A stretch of 64,000 nt of DNA from Pseudomonas vancouverensis (GTDB lineage Bacteria; Pseudomonadota; Gammaproteobacteria; Pseudomonadales; Pseudomonadaceae): assembly GCF_004348895.1 (NCBI RefSeq), contig NZ_RRZK01000011.1, positions 1 through 64,000 of the forward strand. Reading direction: 5' to 3'. Of the stretch, positions 16,557 to 25,887 are shown piece after piece. Every line of letters starts with the position of its first letter. The stretch's first letter is position 1. The notes under the pieces are model-generated. The model was not told where the DNA came from. It ran no database searches and was given only the letters and a program-made list of their open reading frames with translations. Both the position numbers and the translations under genes were made by a program.

Positions 16557-18842
16557 TTATTTCAGCACCAGCATCCGGTACACGCCGTCTTCGACTTCGA
16601 TCCCGTGGGTGTCATGGGTGAAGCCCGGGAAGGACAGGTCGAACGCTTCCAGTGCCTTCAGATAGGCCAGCAACGGCCCGTCTGCCGGCCCCGCATTCTC
16701 GCCCGGCATCAGCAACGGAATGCCTGGTGGATACGGCACGATACCGGTTGCCGCAAGGCGCCCGGCGGCTTCGTTGAGGGTGACCAGTTCGATGTCGTTG
16801 CGTACCAGTTTTTCGTAGGCCTCCACTGGGCTGAACTCGGCTTGCGGCAGAGTGCCGAAGGCCTGGGACATGTTGAAGGTGGTCTTGTGCTTCTTCATGG
16901 CGGCGAAGATTTCGTCGGCCAGGTCCTTCAGGCCCATGCCGGCATAACGTTGCTGGTTGGCGCTGTACAGGTCAGGCAGGCACAGCTCCAGTTCGGCGTT
17001 GTCATCGTAGTCGCGCTTGAAGTCGAGCAGGGCGTTGAGCAGGGTGCCCCACTTGCCTTTGGTGATACCGATGGAGAACAGGAACAGGATGGTGAAGTCG
17101 GTGGTTTTCTCGACCACGATGCCCTGGCGACCCAGGTACGCCGTTACCACGCAGGCCGGGATACCGCTGGCCAACAGGGTGCCGTCGTCGCCCATGCCCG
17201 GCGACAATACCGAGACCTTGATCGGGTCGAGCATGCAGTAGCCGTCTTCGATGTCGCCGAAACCGTGCCATACCGCGTTCGGGTGCAGGACCCAGCAGTT
17301 AGGATCGGTTTTCAGCGTGGCTGGATCGACTTCATGGAACGGCACCGACGCGGCACCCACTTGCACACTCGGTGGCTGCCAGCAGGTGAAGAACCAGTCG
17401 TCCTTGCTCAACATCTCGTTGTGCATGCGCGACAGCACCTGACGGAAACTGATCGCTTCTTCGATCGATTCACCGGTGAGGATCTGCCCGCTCGGCGCTT
17501 CCATCATCGCCGAGCTGACGTCGCAGGAGGCCATGATCGCGTAGTTCGGCGAAGTCGAGGCGTGCATCATGTACGACTCGTTGAAGCGTGCATGTTCGAT
17601 CGGGTTGCGCCCGTCACGCACGTGGATCATCGAGGCCTGGGACAGTGCGGCCAGCAGCTTGTGGGTCGACTGGGTGGCGAACACGGTCGGGCCGTTCTTG
17701 TCGTGATCCGCCGGGTCGCCGTGCATTGCATGACGGCCGGTGTACAGCGGGTTGAAACGTGCGTAACCATACCAGGCTTCGTCGAAATGCAGACGGTCGA
17801 CGCTGGCGCCCAGCAGTTCCTCGACGCGGGTGACGTTGTAGGTCAGGCCGTCATAGGTGGAGTTGGTGACGATGGCGTGCACCGGTGTCGGGTCGATGCC
17901 TTTCTTGACCAGCGGGTTGCTGGCGATGGCGGCCTTCACGCCTTCGGCGCTGAGGGTCTGTGGCAGGATCGGGCCGATGATGCCGTAGCGGTTGCGGGTC
18001 GGTACCAGGTAGGTCGGAATGGCCCCGGACAGGGTCATCGCGTGTTCAGCGGATTTGTGACAGTTACGGTCGCACAGGGCGATCTGGTCACGGGTCACAC
18101 TGGCCATCAGGATGACGCGGTTGGACATCGACGAACCGTTGGTCACGTAGTACGTGCGGTGTGCGCCGAAGACCTTGGCCGCGTAACGCTCGCCCTGGCC
18201 GATGGGGCCGCTGTGGTCGAGCAGGGAGCCGAGTTCGCCCACCGAGATCGACAGGTCGGAACGCAGCAGGTTTTCGCCGAAGAACTCGTAGAACGCACGT
18301 CCCGCAGTACTCTTCAGGAAGGCGGTACCACCGGCATGGCCCGGGGTGTGCCAGGAGTATTCATAGGTGCGGGCAAACTTCACCAGGGCACCGAACATCG
18401 GCGGCAGGGCGGCCTGACGATAACGTTCGATGGCCGCCAGGATACGGCCGCTGAGGAAGCCCGAGGTGTCTTCCGGCAGCCAGATGAAGTCGTCCGCGTG
18501 TTGCATCACCAGCAACGGAATGCTCGAGGCGGTGGTGCGGTCGCTGATCAGGAATACCGGTACGCGGGTGTTGCGCTCGCGCAGTTTGACTAGCAGCTTG
18601 ATGCAATCGGCGTGGCCTTCGCTGGTGTCCATTTCCCAGCGGATGAGCACGCACTGAACGGCAGGGTCCGAACGCAGGATCGATGCCGCGTCGGTCAGGC
18701 TTTCCGAAGCCAGTACGCTGACACCGCGACCTTCCACGTCATGGACCAGGTGATCCAGGGCGCGGCCGAAGACGGTACGTTTGTCCGGCGGGCTGCTGAC
18801 CAGCAGCGCCAGCATGCCCAGTGAGTGTTTATAGTCCGTCAC
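16557..18842 (-). CDS. AdiA-type basic amino acid decarboxylase (arginine or lysine)
   Basis: The 761-residue PLP-dependent fold-I decarboxylase has an N-terminal receiver-like wing domain (about 1-135) and a core with WHTPGHAGGTAF. RLHFDEAWYGYARFNP follows, and the PLP lysine lies in QSTHKLLAALSQAS (about Lys395). The C-terminal domain has LDPIKVSVLSPGMGDDG and IVPYPPGIPLLMPGE. These motifs resemble biodegradative arginine decarboxylase AdiA more than the SpeC gene at 18-2204. It starts with GTG inside a four-base overlap (GTGA) with the antiporter stop, with GGAGG seven bases upstream, so the pair is coupled. The substrate is not settled: the partner antiporter looks like an ornithine/putrescine exchanger. 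Confidence 0.9.
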   Translation of the reverse strand: MTDYKHSLGMLALLVSSPPDKRTVFGRALDHLVHDVEGRGVSVLASESLTDAASILRSDPAVQCVLIRWEMDTSEGHADCIKLLVKLRERNTRVPVFLISDRTTASSIPLLVMQHADDFIWLPEDTSGFLSGRILAAIERYRQAALPPMFGALVKFARTYEYSWHTPGHAGGTAFLKSTAGRAFYEFFGENLLRSDLSISVGELGSLLDHSGPIGQGERYAAKVFGAHRTYYVTNGSSMSNRVILMASVTRDQIALCDRNCHKSAEHAMTLSGAIPTYLVPTRNRYGIIGPILPQTLSAEGVKAAIASNPLVKKGIDPTPVHAIVTNSTYDGLTYNVTRVEELLGASVDRLHFDEAWYGYARFNPLYTGRHAMHGDPADHDKNGPTVFATQSTHKLLAALSQASMIHVRDGRNPIEHARFNESYMMHASTSPNYAIMASCDVSSAMMEAPSGQILTGESIEEAISFRQVLSRMHNEMLSKDDWFFTCWQPPSVQVGAASVPFHEVDPATLKTDPNCWVLHPNAVWHGFGDIEDGYCMLDPIKVSVLSPGMGDDGTLLASGIPACVVTAYLGRQGIVVEKTTDFTILFLFSIGITKGKWGTLLNALLDFKRDYDDNAELELCLPDLYSANQQRYAGMGLKDLADEIFAAMKKHKTTFNMSQAFGTLPQAEFSPVEAYEKLVRNDIELVTLNEAAGRLAATGIVPYPPGIPLLMPGENAGPADGPLLAYLKALEAFDLSFPGFTHDTHGIEVEDGVYRMLVLK

Positions 18843-20248
18843 GATTGAACCTCCAGAGTGGCTTTATTCAGATTGTTGACCGGCACCGGATCGGCGCTGA
18901 GGTGCTGCGCACTGACGGTTTGCGTCGGTACGCTGTTGTTCATTGCTTCCAGGCGGATCAGGCGGTTGTTGACGAAGCCGAACAGGGTGTAGCCAAAGAT
19001 GGTGGCGACGCCGCCGAGCATCAGCGCCTGTTCGCCGGAGCTGTACAGGGCGAGGTAGCTGTAGGCTGCCGCGACCACAGCGATGAAGTTGGTGACCATG
19101 GCCTTGTTTGCCGGAACGTTGGAGACCTTCTGCATGGTCATCAGGGCCGCCATGGACAGGATGTACGGCACCAGGTTGGTGACCACCGCGAGGTTGACCA
19201 GGGTGTCGAACTGCTTGCTCAGGTTAGGGCTGATGGTGAGCAGGGCCAGTGCGGTCTGTGCTGCCAGCAGCACCAGCATGCCGATGATCGGCGTACCGGC
19301 CTTGTTACCCTTGGCGAAGATCGGCAGGAAGTAACCGGTGTTCGCCGAACTGGCGTACACCTGGGCAATGGTGAACTGCCAACCGAGCAGCGAACCGATA
19401 CAGGCCAGGACCATTGCCGCCATCACGATGTCACCCACCAGCGGGGTGAACATGTGGGCGAACACCAGGCCGAACGGTGCGGTGGAGGAGACCAGTTCCG
19501 CGTTGCCGACGATGCCGAAGATCACGTTGGTGGACACGATGTAGATCACCGCCGCTCCCAGGGTGCCGCCCAATACCGCAATCGGTACGTTTCGCTCCGG
19601 GTTTTCCACCGCGTCGGTGTTGGCGCAAGCCGATTCGAGACCGAGGAAAGCCCACAGGGTGATGGCGACCGAGGCGCCGGCCGCTTCGTACCAGGCCTTG
19701 TCGTGCGGGTTCCAGCCGGCGGCGTAGACGCTGCTGTCGAACCAGAACCAGCCAATGGTGGAGACCAGTACCACCGGCGCGATAACGCCCCACACCGTGA
19801 CCGCACCGATGCGACCGGTAATGCGCGCACCGCCGAAGTTGGCGAAGGTGGTGATCCACAACAGGGCAATAGTTGCCAAGCCTACTTGCAGTGAGTCGAG
19901 TTTGATATTGAACAACACCTGAATATAGCCGACCGCCGTAATACTGATTGCGACGTTGGCAATCAACAGTGACAGACCATAGGTGTAGTTGGTGATGTAG
20001 TTGCCTGCTTTACCGAAGGTGTATTCGGCGTAGCCACCCATGCCGCCGGTCTTTCGACTGAGCATCCCGCATCGCGCAAAGGCGTATGCCAGAGCGAGCG
20101 AGCCGGTGGCCGTGACGAGCCAGGAGAGGATGGAAATCGCACCGACTTCAGCAAGTTTTGTCGGAAGTAGTACGATGCCTGAGCCCAACATGTTGACGGC
20201 GGTCAACATAGTCAGTTGCCCCACACTCATTTTCTTTGCGGCTGACAT
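18839..20248 (-). CDS. PotE-like basic amino acid/polyamine antiporter
   Basis: The 469-residue APC-family transporter has about twelve membrane helices. The N-terminus (VNMLGSGIVLLPTKLAEVGA) holds the substrate-site GSG motif. GGMGGYAEYTFGKAGN and WAFLGLESACANTDAVENPE are nearly those of E. coli PotE, the ornithine/putrescine antiporter; CadB and AdiC are related alternatives. It would import the amino acid and export the amine made by the overlapping decarboxylase, which supports acid resistance or polyamine traffic. The C-terminus is about 30 residues longer than PotE. GAGG lies upstream of ATG. It is first in the two-gene operon. Confidence 0.9.
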   Translation of the reverse strand: MSAAKKMSVGQLTMLTAVNMLGSGIVLLPTKLAEVGAISILSWLVTATGSLALAYAFARCGMLSRKTGGMGGYAEYTFGKAGNYITNYTYGLSLLIANVAISITAVGYIQVLFNIKLDSLQVGLATIALLWITTFANFGGARITGRIGAVTVWGVIAPVVLVSTIGWFWFDSSVYAAGWNPHDKAWYEAAGASVAITLWAFLGLESACANTDAVENPERNVPIAVLGGTLGAAVIYIVSTNVIFGIVGNAELVSSTAPFGLVFAHMFTPLVGDIVMAAMVLACIGSLLGWQFTIAQVYASSANTGYFLPIFAKGNKAGTPIIGMLVLLAAQTALALLTISPNLSKQFDTLVNLAVVTNLVPYILSMAALMTMQKVSNVPANKAMVTNFIAVVAAAYSYLALYSSGEQALMLGGVATIFGYTLFGFVNNRLIRLEAMNNSVPTQTVSAQHLSADPVPVNNLNKATLEVQS

Positions 20249-20419
20249 TCCGTTGCCTCACTAGTTGGCTGTATGGATTGTTAGCTATAGCAAAGGATTG
20301 AGAACTAGCAAGGAACCCAGATCAGTGTTTCATGCTTTTGTTGAATTTCGTTTAAGGCATTTTGCTGGCCCCCAAGTGCTTGAACAGTCGGCAAAATCAG
20401 CCGAATTTCAGGTACTTGG

Positions 20420-20758
20420 ATGGTTTGGATGGGCACTACATGGAAAGCATTAATCCCTCTGGTTGTTGTGGGTATCGCCAATTCTGCTCAAGGCAGGCCG
20501 TTGACGACCAACGATCAATATATGTGCAGTTGGGGCGCGGGCACGGCGGCCAGGGCCCAGGAACTCAAGCTCTCCGGGGTTTCGCTGTACGCGGCGCGGC
20601 AGAAACTGCAGACCTATAAATTCGCCAAGCCCTGGATGCGCATGATGGCGATGGGCATTACCGAGCAGACCTATGACAGCGCTTCGAAGATGAAACCGGC
20701 CGCCGTGCGCCAGGGTTTTTACGACGACTGCCTGCGTTACAAGGTGGCGCGAAAGTAG
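20420..20758 (+). CDS. small exported protein of unknown function
   Basis: The 112-residue protein has a hydrophobic signal-like segment (ALIPLVVVGIANSAQG, about 10-26). The mature part has two cysteines (QYMCSWGAGTAARAQELKLS and FYDDCLRYK), a pattern seen in small Pseudomonas periplasmic proteins with no assigned role. Two ATG codons, at 20420 and 20429, are possible; the first has AGG seven bases upstream. It is divergent from the antiporter gene and followed by the TonB receptor gene. Confidence 0.7.
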   Translation: MVWMGTTWKALIPLVVVGIANSAQGRPLTTNDQYMCSWGAGTAARAQELKLSGVSLYAARQKLQTYKFAKPWMRMMAMGITEQTYDSASKMKPAAVRQGFYDDCLRYKVARK

Positions 20759-20854
20759 TTTTTGAAAAAAACTGCCCTGCGGCTGATACCTTTTTCCCTG
20801 TCGTTCGGTGTGTAGAGGAATTCTGAATTTTCCTTGTTCCCACAGGCATGCCGA

Positions 20855-23314
20855 ATGATTTCCCGACCGCACCTGCGCTTGCGCACCCGCCGTTTCGCAC
20901 CACCTCCCTTGAATGTATTGGGCCTGGCCATCGCCCTGACGGCCATGGCGCCGGTGCACAGCGCTGGTGCAGCGCAGGTCGGTGAAACGAGTGCCGTGCG
21001 CAGTTATGCCATCGAGTCGGGCTCGTTGGGCAATGTGCTGGCGCAGTTCGCGCTGAAGTCCGGGGTATTGCTGTCGTTCAATGCCGCGCTGCTCAATGAT
21101 CGGCCAAGTGACGGCTTGCACGGCAGCTTCACGGTGCAGGACGGTTTTGCCCGGCTGTTGCAGGGCAGTGGTTACAGGCTGATGAGCACCGGTGCCAACA
21201 GCTACACCCTGGCACCGGTGGCAGAGGTCGGCGGGGCTTTGGAGTTGGGTGCGACCACCATCAGTGGCGTCAACAATGAAACGGCCGAGACCTACGAAGG
21301 CGGTCAGGTGGCGCGCACGGCGCGTCTGGGCGTATTGGGCAATCGCTCGATCAGCGACGTGCCATTCAGCGTGGTCAGCTACACGGCGAAAACCATCGAA
21401 GACCAGCAAGCGCGAACCGTCGGTGACGTGCTGCTCAACGATGCCTCGGTACGCCAGTCGGCGGGCTTCGGCAATTTCTCCCAAGTGTTCACCATTCGCG
21501 GCTTGCCGCTGACCACTGACGATATTTCCTTCAATGGCCTGTACGGTGTGCTGCCGCGGCAGATCATCACCACCGAGGCCCTTGAACGCGTCGAGCTGTT
21601 CAAGGGCCCGAACGCCTTCATCAACGGTGTGGCGCCGTCAGGCAGCGGCATCGGCGGCAGCGTCAACCTGGTGCCCAAGCGCGCCCAGGATACGCCGACC
21701 CACAGCGTGACCCTCGATTACGCCAGTGACAGCCAGGTCGGCGGCCACCTCGATCTGGGCCAGCGCTTCGGTGAGGACAATCAGTTCGGTGCGCGGGTCA
21801 ACCTGGCCCGGCACGGTGGCGATACCGCGGTCGATGATGAATCCCGGCACTCGCAGCTGATCGCGGTCGGCCTCGATTATCGCGGCGAGCGCCTGCGTGT
21901 CTCCACCGACCTGGGTTATCAGAAAGAGCGCATCAACAACGGTCGCTCGGTGGTGTACCCGACCGGCACCAAGGTGCCGCATCCACCGTCGGCGAGCGAC
22001 AACTACGCCCAGGACTGGAGCTGGTCCGAGCTGGAAGACACCTACGGCATGCTCAACGCCGAATACGACCTCAATGACAACTGGACGGCGTACGCCGGCG
22101 CTGGCGCCAAGCACACCCGGGAGAACGGCGAGTATTCTTCGCTTTACGTGGCCAATGACGGCAGCGGCAAGGTCGGCTTTCTGTACTCGCCCCATGACGA
22201 GGACAACAAAAGCGCCATGGCCGGTTTGAACGGTCACTTCAACACCGGCCCGGTGACGCATCAGATGAACTTCGGATTGTCGGGGATCTGGGGTGAACAA
22301 CGTTCGGCGTTCGAGGCGATCCTGGTCGCCAACCGCGTGCCCGGCAACCTGTACGACCCAACCCAGGTGCCACGACCGACCAACACCTATTTCGGCAGCG
22401 ATATTCATGACCCGCGCATCGTCGGCAAGAACCGCATCAAGAGTGCGGCGGTGTCCGACACCCTCGGCTTCATCGACGACCGTGTGTTACTGACGCTCGG
22501 CGCTCGGCGCCAGACCCTCGAGGTCGACAGCTGGAACACCACCAGCGGTGCGCGCTCGGCCAACTATGAGGAGACCATCACCACGCCTGTCTATGGCCTG
22601 GTGATCAAACCGTGGGAGCACGTGTCGTTCTACGCCAACCGCATCGAGGGCCTGGCGCAAGGGCCGACGGCGCCGACCACGGGCGTGAGCAACCCCGGCG
22701 AAGTGTTTGCGCCCACCCGCAGCAAACAGACCGAGGCCGGGGTCAAGCTTGACTGGAACAGTTTCGGCGCGACCCTGGGTGTGTACCGCATCGAGCAGCC
22801 GAACAGTGCGACCTCAAGCGTGCCTGGGGTGCGCCTGCCAACCTTCAGCGTCGATGGCGAGCAGGTGAACAAGGGCGTGGAACTGAATCTGTTCGGTGAA
22901 CCGCTGGACGGCTTGCGGGTGCTGACCGGCGCGACCTGGATGCACACCGAGCAGAACAACACCTCCAACGGCCTCAACGACGGCAACCGCGCCGCCGGGG
23001 TGCCGCGCTTCCAGTACAACCTGGGGGCGGACTGGGACATACCGGGGGTGCAGGGCGCTGCGCTTAACGGGCGTCTGCTGCGCACCGGCGGTGAATACGT
23101 GAACGCGGCGAACAGCTTGAGCATTCCGGCCTGGACCCGAGTCGACCTGGGCGGACGCTACAGCTTCAAGGCGGACGACAACACCATCACCCTGCGGGCC
23201 AACGTCGAGAACGTGGCGAACAAGGCGTACTGGTCATCGGCATCGACGGCCAACAACTACCTGACCCAGGGCGAGCCACGCACGTTGAAATTGTCGGCAA
23301 CCGTGGATTTCTAA
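20855..23314 (+). CDS. TonB-dependent siderophore receptor with STN signalling domain
   Basis: The 819-residue outer-membrane receptor starts with a twin-arginine-rich, hydrophobic signal region (about 1-47). An STN domain (about 52-125; SYAIESGSLGNVLAQFALKS) is the periplasmic part that in FpvA/FecA-type receptors touches an anti-sigma factor. A plug domain (NRSISDVPFSVVSYTAKTIE, later RVELFKGPNAFINGV) and a 22-strand barrel ending GEPRTLKLSATVDF follow. The terminal Phe is normal for outer-membrane proteins. No sigma/anti-sigma genes are adjacent. The start is ATG at 20855; an upstream TTG is less likely. The siderophore is unknown. Confidence 0.9.
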   Translation: MISRPHLRLRTRRFAPPPLNVLGLAIALTAMAPVHSAGAAQVGETSAVRSYAIESGSLGNVLAQFALKSGVLLSFNAALLNDRPSDGLHGSFTVQDGFARLLQGSGYRLMSTGANSYTLAPVAEVGGALELGATTISGVNNETAETYEGGQVARTARLGVLGNRSISDVPFSVVSYTAKTIEDQQARTVGDVLLNDASVRQSAGFGNFSQVFTIRGLPLTTDDISFNGLYGVLPRQIITTEALERVELFKGPNAFINGVAPSGSGIGGSVNLVPKRAQDTPTHSVTLDYASDSQVGGHLDLGQRFGEDNQFGARVNLARHGGDTAVDDESRHSQLIAVGLDYRGERLRVSTDLGYQKERINNGRSVVYPTGTKVPHPPSASDNYAQDWSWSELEDTYGMLNAEYDLNDNWTAYAGAGAKHTRENGEYSSLYVANDGSGKVGFLYSPHDEDNKSAMAGLNGHFNTGPVTHQMNFGLSGIWGEQRSAFEAILVANRVPGNLYDPTQVPRPTNTYFGSDIHDPRIVGKNRIKSAAVSDTLGFIDDRVLLTLGARRQTLEVDSWNTTSGARSANYEETITTPVYGLVIKPWEHVSFYANRIEGLAQGPTAPTTGVSNPGEVFAPTRSKQTEAGVKLDWNSFGATLGVYRIEQPNSATSSVPGVRLPTFSVDGEQVNKGVELNLFGEPLDGLRVLTGATWMHTEQNNTSNGLNDGNRAAGVPRFQYNLGADWDIPGVQGAALNGRLLRTGGEYVNAANSLSIPAWTRVDLGGRYSFKADDNTITLRANVENVANKAYWSSASTANNYLTQGEPRTLKLSATVDF

Positions 23315-23315
23315 G

Positions 23316-23333
23316 GGGAGCGTTGCCGCTCCC
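23316..23333 (+). terminator. short hairpin after the TonB receptor gene
   Basis: GGGAGCG pairs with CGCTCCC across TTGC immediately after the stop codon. A few bases further on there is no T-tract, so this may be a REP remnant as easily as a terminator. Confidence 0.35.
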
Positions 23334-23380
23334 ACAAGGGATTTGTGCCCAGCACAAAAACTGGAAGCAACCCAAGACAA

Positions 23381-23490
23381 TGTGTGCGAGCTTGCTCCGG
23401 GCGGCGTTCCGACGATGGAGGTCAACGATAACGCGTTATGCCAGACAGCCCGCGCCGCCCATGCGTCCATCGCGAGCAAGCTCGCACAAG
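23381..23490. repeat. REPIN
   Basis: TGTGCGAGCTTGCTC (from 23384) and GAGCAAGCTCGCACA (to 23488) form the outer arms of an inverted REP pair. An 80-base spacer contains further complementary CGGCG/CGCCG segments. It lies between the convergent TonB receptor and PCu(A)C genes. Confidence 0.75.
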
Positions 23491-23493
23491 GGA

Positions 23494-23982
23494 TCAATGC
23501 ATTTTGCTGTGATCCATGGTGTCGAGGGCCTTGGCGACGGCCTGCACTTCGATCGTTTCTTTCTGGCCCTTGGCATCTTCCACGGTCAGGGTCAGCGGCA
23601 CCTTGTCGCCTTCCTTGATCTGCGCGGTCAGGCTCATCAGCATGATGTGGTAGCCGTGTGGGTCAAAGCTCACCGGCTTGCCGGCTGGCAGGGCTACCGC
23701 GTCGACCTGCTGCATCTTCATCACGTCGTCTTTCATGCTCGACTCGTGAATCTGCACCACCTTGGCCACCGGCGATTGCACGTTCAGCAACTTGCTGTCG
23801 CTGTCGGCGGTGAGGGTCATGAAGGCGCCGCTCGAGGATTGACCGGCGACGGTGGCGCGAACCCAGGCATCACTGACCTGGGTCTGTGCCGAGGCTTGAA
23901 AAGCCAGGCCGACCAGGGATACACCCAGCAGCAGTTGCTTGCAGCGTTGGGCAAAACGGTTGTTCGTCAGCGGGGCATTCAT
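23494..23982 (-). CDS. periplasmic copper chaperone PCu(A)C
   Basis: The 162-residue protein has a signal peptide (about 1-33, ending ASAQ) and a cupredoxin-like domain with the copper-binding ligands VQIHESSMKDDVMKMQQV and FDPHGYHIMLM (His and Met residues). An extra His/Met tail (DTMDHSKMH) is at the C-terminus. PCu(A)C proteins deliver Cu(I) to the CuA site of cytochrome oxidase together with SCO proteins. The gene follows an SCO gene with a one-base gap, which supports that role. It is likely one operon transcribed on the minus strand. Confidence 0.92.
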   Translation of the reverse strand: MNAPLTNNRFAQRCKQLLLGVSLVGLAFQASAQTQVSDAWVRATVAGQSSSGAFMTLTADSDSKLLNVQSPVAKVVQIHESSMKDDVMKMQQVDAVALPAGKPVSFDPHGYHIMLMSLTAQIKEGDKVPLTLTVEDAKGQKETIEVQAVAKALDTMDHSKMH

Positions 23983-23983
23983 T

Positions 23984-24589
23984 TCAGCAAACCTCCATCA
24001 CGGTGAGCAGGTCTTCTGCACACTCTTTGGCTGTCAGGGACGCGGACAGGCCCAGGCGCAGGTTGCCCCGGGAGTCGAAGACAAAACTGGTCGCGGTATG
24101 GGAGAGGGTGTAGGTGTCGCCGCTCGGGACCTTTTCATAGAACACGCCGAATTCCTTGGCGGTGGCGGCGGTTTCTTCCAGGGTGCCGTACAAGGCTTCG
24201 AAGCTTGGGTCGAAGGCCTTCACGTACTTGTCGAGCATCTCCGGCTTGTCGCGCTCGGGGTCGAGGGTGATGAAGATCACCTGCAGGCGTTCACCGTCGC
24301 GGCCCATCAGTTTCTTCGCCTGGGCGGCACGGGCGAGGGTGGTCGGGCACACGGCCGGGCATTGGGTGAAACCGAAGAAAACCATCGGCATCAGGCCGCG
24401 GTAGCTGCTTAGTGTGCGGTATTCGCCCTGGGCGTCCTTGAGCTTGAAGGTGCGCCCCATGATCTTGTCGCTGAGGTCCTTGCCGTACTTGAACGACAGC
24501 TTGCTGCTGCCGTCGCAACCGGCCAGCAGACCGAGGCTCAATAGCCCCATGCCCTGGAGGACGGTTCGGCGGGTATACGAAGTACTCAT
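23984..24589 (-). CDS. SCO1/SenC-family copper metallochaperone
   Basis: The 201-residue lipoprotein has lipobox LLAGC (Cys25) and a thioredoxin-like fold. It has the SCO copper ligands FTQCPAVCPTT (Cys77 and Cys81) and a conserved His in TLSHTATSF (about His164). It reduces and loads the CuA centre of cytochrome oxidase at the outer face of the inner membrane. It is first in a two-gene operon with the PCu(A)C chaperone. Both cytochrome oxidase and copper-homeostasis genes are absent nearby. Confidence 0.93.
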   Translation of the reverse strand: MSTSYTRRTVLQGMGLLSLGLLAGCDGSSKLSFKYGKDLSDKIMGRTFKLKDAQGEYRTLSSYRGLMPMVFFGFTQCPAVCPTTLARAAQAKKLMGRDGERLQVIFITLDPERDKPEMLDKYVKAFDPSFEALYGTLEETAATAKEFGVFYEKVPSGDTYTLSHTATSFVFDSRGNLRLGLSASLTAKECAEDLLTVMEVC

Positions 24590-24723
24590 TGAAAAAGCAT
24601 CCTGTTGAACAGGCTGAAATGACAGCGTGATGACTGTACAGACGAAAAAAACGCAGGGATGGTACCAAACTGTGCTGGTCGCGGATCAGCGGATTCGACC
24701 ATCGGACCGGCAGGCGGGCGTGA

Positions 24724-24921
24724 CATAGTGTCGCGCCGGTTGGATACAGACAAAGACCCACAAGGCTTTTGTGGCGAGGGAGCTTGCTCCCGCTGGCCTG
24801 CGCAGCAGGCCCCTGCACAGTGTCGAGCTGGTTTGATGCAAGCCAGGACCCACAAGGCCTTTGTGGCGAGGGAGCTTGTCGGATCGCCGCACCGTCCCGT
24901 TGGCCTTGCGCAGCAGGCCCC
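24724..24921. repeat. imperfect tandem duplication of a REP-containing unit
   Basis: Two adjacent units (24724-24813 and 24816-24921) share TAGTGTCG/CAGTGTCG, GACCCACAAGGC, TTTGTGGCGAGGGAGCTTG and GCGCAGCAGGCCCC in the same order. The second has about 17 extra bases in the middle. They fill most of the 355-base gap between the SCO and phuW genes, where I see no gene. Confidence 0.75.
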
Positions 24922-24944
24922 CTTGATCCCGGTCGCTGAGTGAT

Positions 24945-25832
24945 TCAGCGACGCAGTTTCGCGCAGTGATCCTGCTCCGGTTGTGCCGCGGTGTACCACA
25001 CATAGTCGGCACTGGCGGCGGTAACCGTCTTGCCCACTTCGGCCAGCACCAGTACGACATTCCCTGCGCCGTCACCCAGGTCCTTGAGGTGCAGCGGCAC
25101 GCCGAGGTCCTTGCGCACATGGAAGGCACCGGCCAGCAACAGTGCCGGGGTTGGCGCGGCCATCAGGCGTTCCGCCATGCGCCGGTCGCGTTGTTGCTGC
25201 ACGGCGAGCATGGCCGGCATCTGCGACTCAGGCAGCAGGCCGCAATGGGACTCACGAATGTCATCAAGCAAGGTCGCCTGCACCTGCTGGGTCGTCGAGG
25301 CTTCACCCTTGAGCAGCGGGCGCTGCTTGTAGATCTGCATGATCTGCGCGCGGTCGAGGTTGGCGGCCATGAGCGGGTACGGCTGGCGCAAGGCATAGGT
25401 GACCAGCGCGCCATACACGCCCCAGTCCCAATTGGCCTGCCAGCTCAGTGCCTGATAGGCATCGACTGGCGGTTGGCCGGCGCGGGTCGCGGTTTGTGTC
25501 GCATCGACCTTGTCCTGCTGATCCGGGTTGAGCATTTCCATCAGCAGGCTGCCCTGGGGGCGTTGCGCTGCCAGTTGGCGCAGCAGCCACAGTTGCAGGG
25601 CGTGGTGATCCGGGTTGTCGTGCTGTTCACCGACCAGCACACGAGGGGCGGCGGCCAGGCGTTCGACCAGCTCCTGGGGTGTCAGCGTGCGACCGCTGGC
25701 CAGTTCGCGAATCACGCCCAGGTCGGCATGCTCGCGTCCTTGCGGGGCAATAGGCGCCGGAGGCGGCGTTACCTGAGGATGGGTTTGGCAGGCAGCCAGC
25801 AGGCTGAATGCACAGAGCAACAGAAAGCGCAT
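24945..25832 (-). CDS. phuW: ChaN-family haem-uptake lipoprotein (PhuW)
   Basis: The 295-residue lipoprotein has a type II signal peptide with lipobox SLLAAC (Cys15). Its ChaN domain has RVLVGEQHDNPDHHALQLWL near 75 and LLLAGAFHVRKDLGVPLHL near 240, the histidine-bearing motifs of the haem-binding ChaN/PhuW group. Its location is the outer membrane. It is last in the tonB-phuS-T-U-V-W series, 55 bases after phuV. The start at MRFLLLCAFS has AAAGGAA five bases upstream. Its exact role in haem transfer is not established. Confidence 0.85.
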   Translation of the reverse strand: MRFLLLCAFSLLAACQTHPQVTPPPAPIAPQGREHADLGVIRELASGRTLTPQELVERLAAAPRVLVGEQHDNPDHHALQLWLLRQLAAQRPQGSLLMEMLNPDQQDKVDATQTATRAGQPPVDAYQALSWQANWDWGVYGALVTYALRQPYPLMAANLDRAQIMQIYKQRPLLKGEASTTQQVQATLLDDIRESHCGLLPESQMPAMLAVQQQRDRRMAERLMAAPTPALLLAGAFHVRKDLGVPLHLKDLGDGAGNVVLVLAEVGKTVTAASADYVWYTAAQPEQDHCAKLRR

Positions 25833-25887
25833 TTCTTTTCCTTTATAGACAGTGGCCACCCTCGCTCAGCGAACGAGGGCAGCGGTA

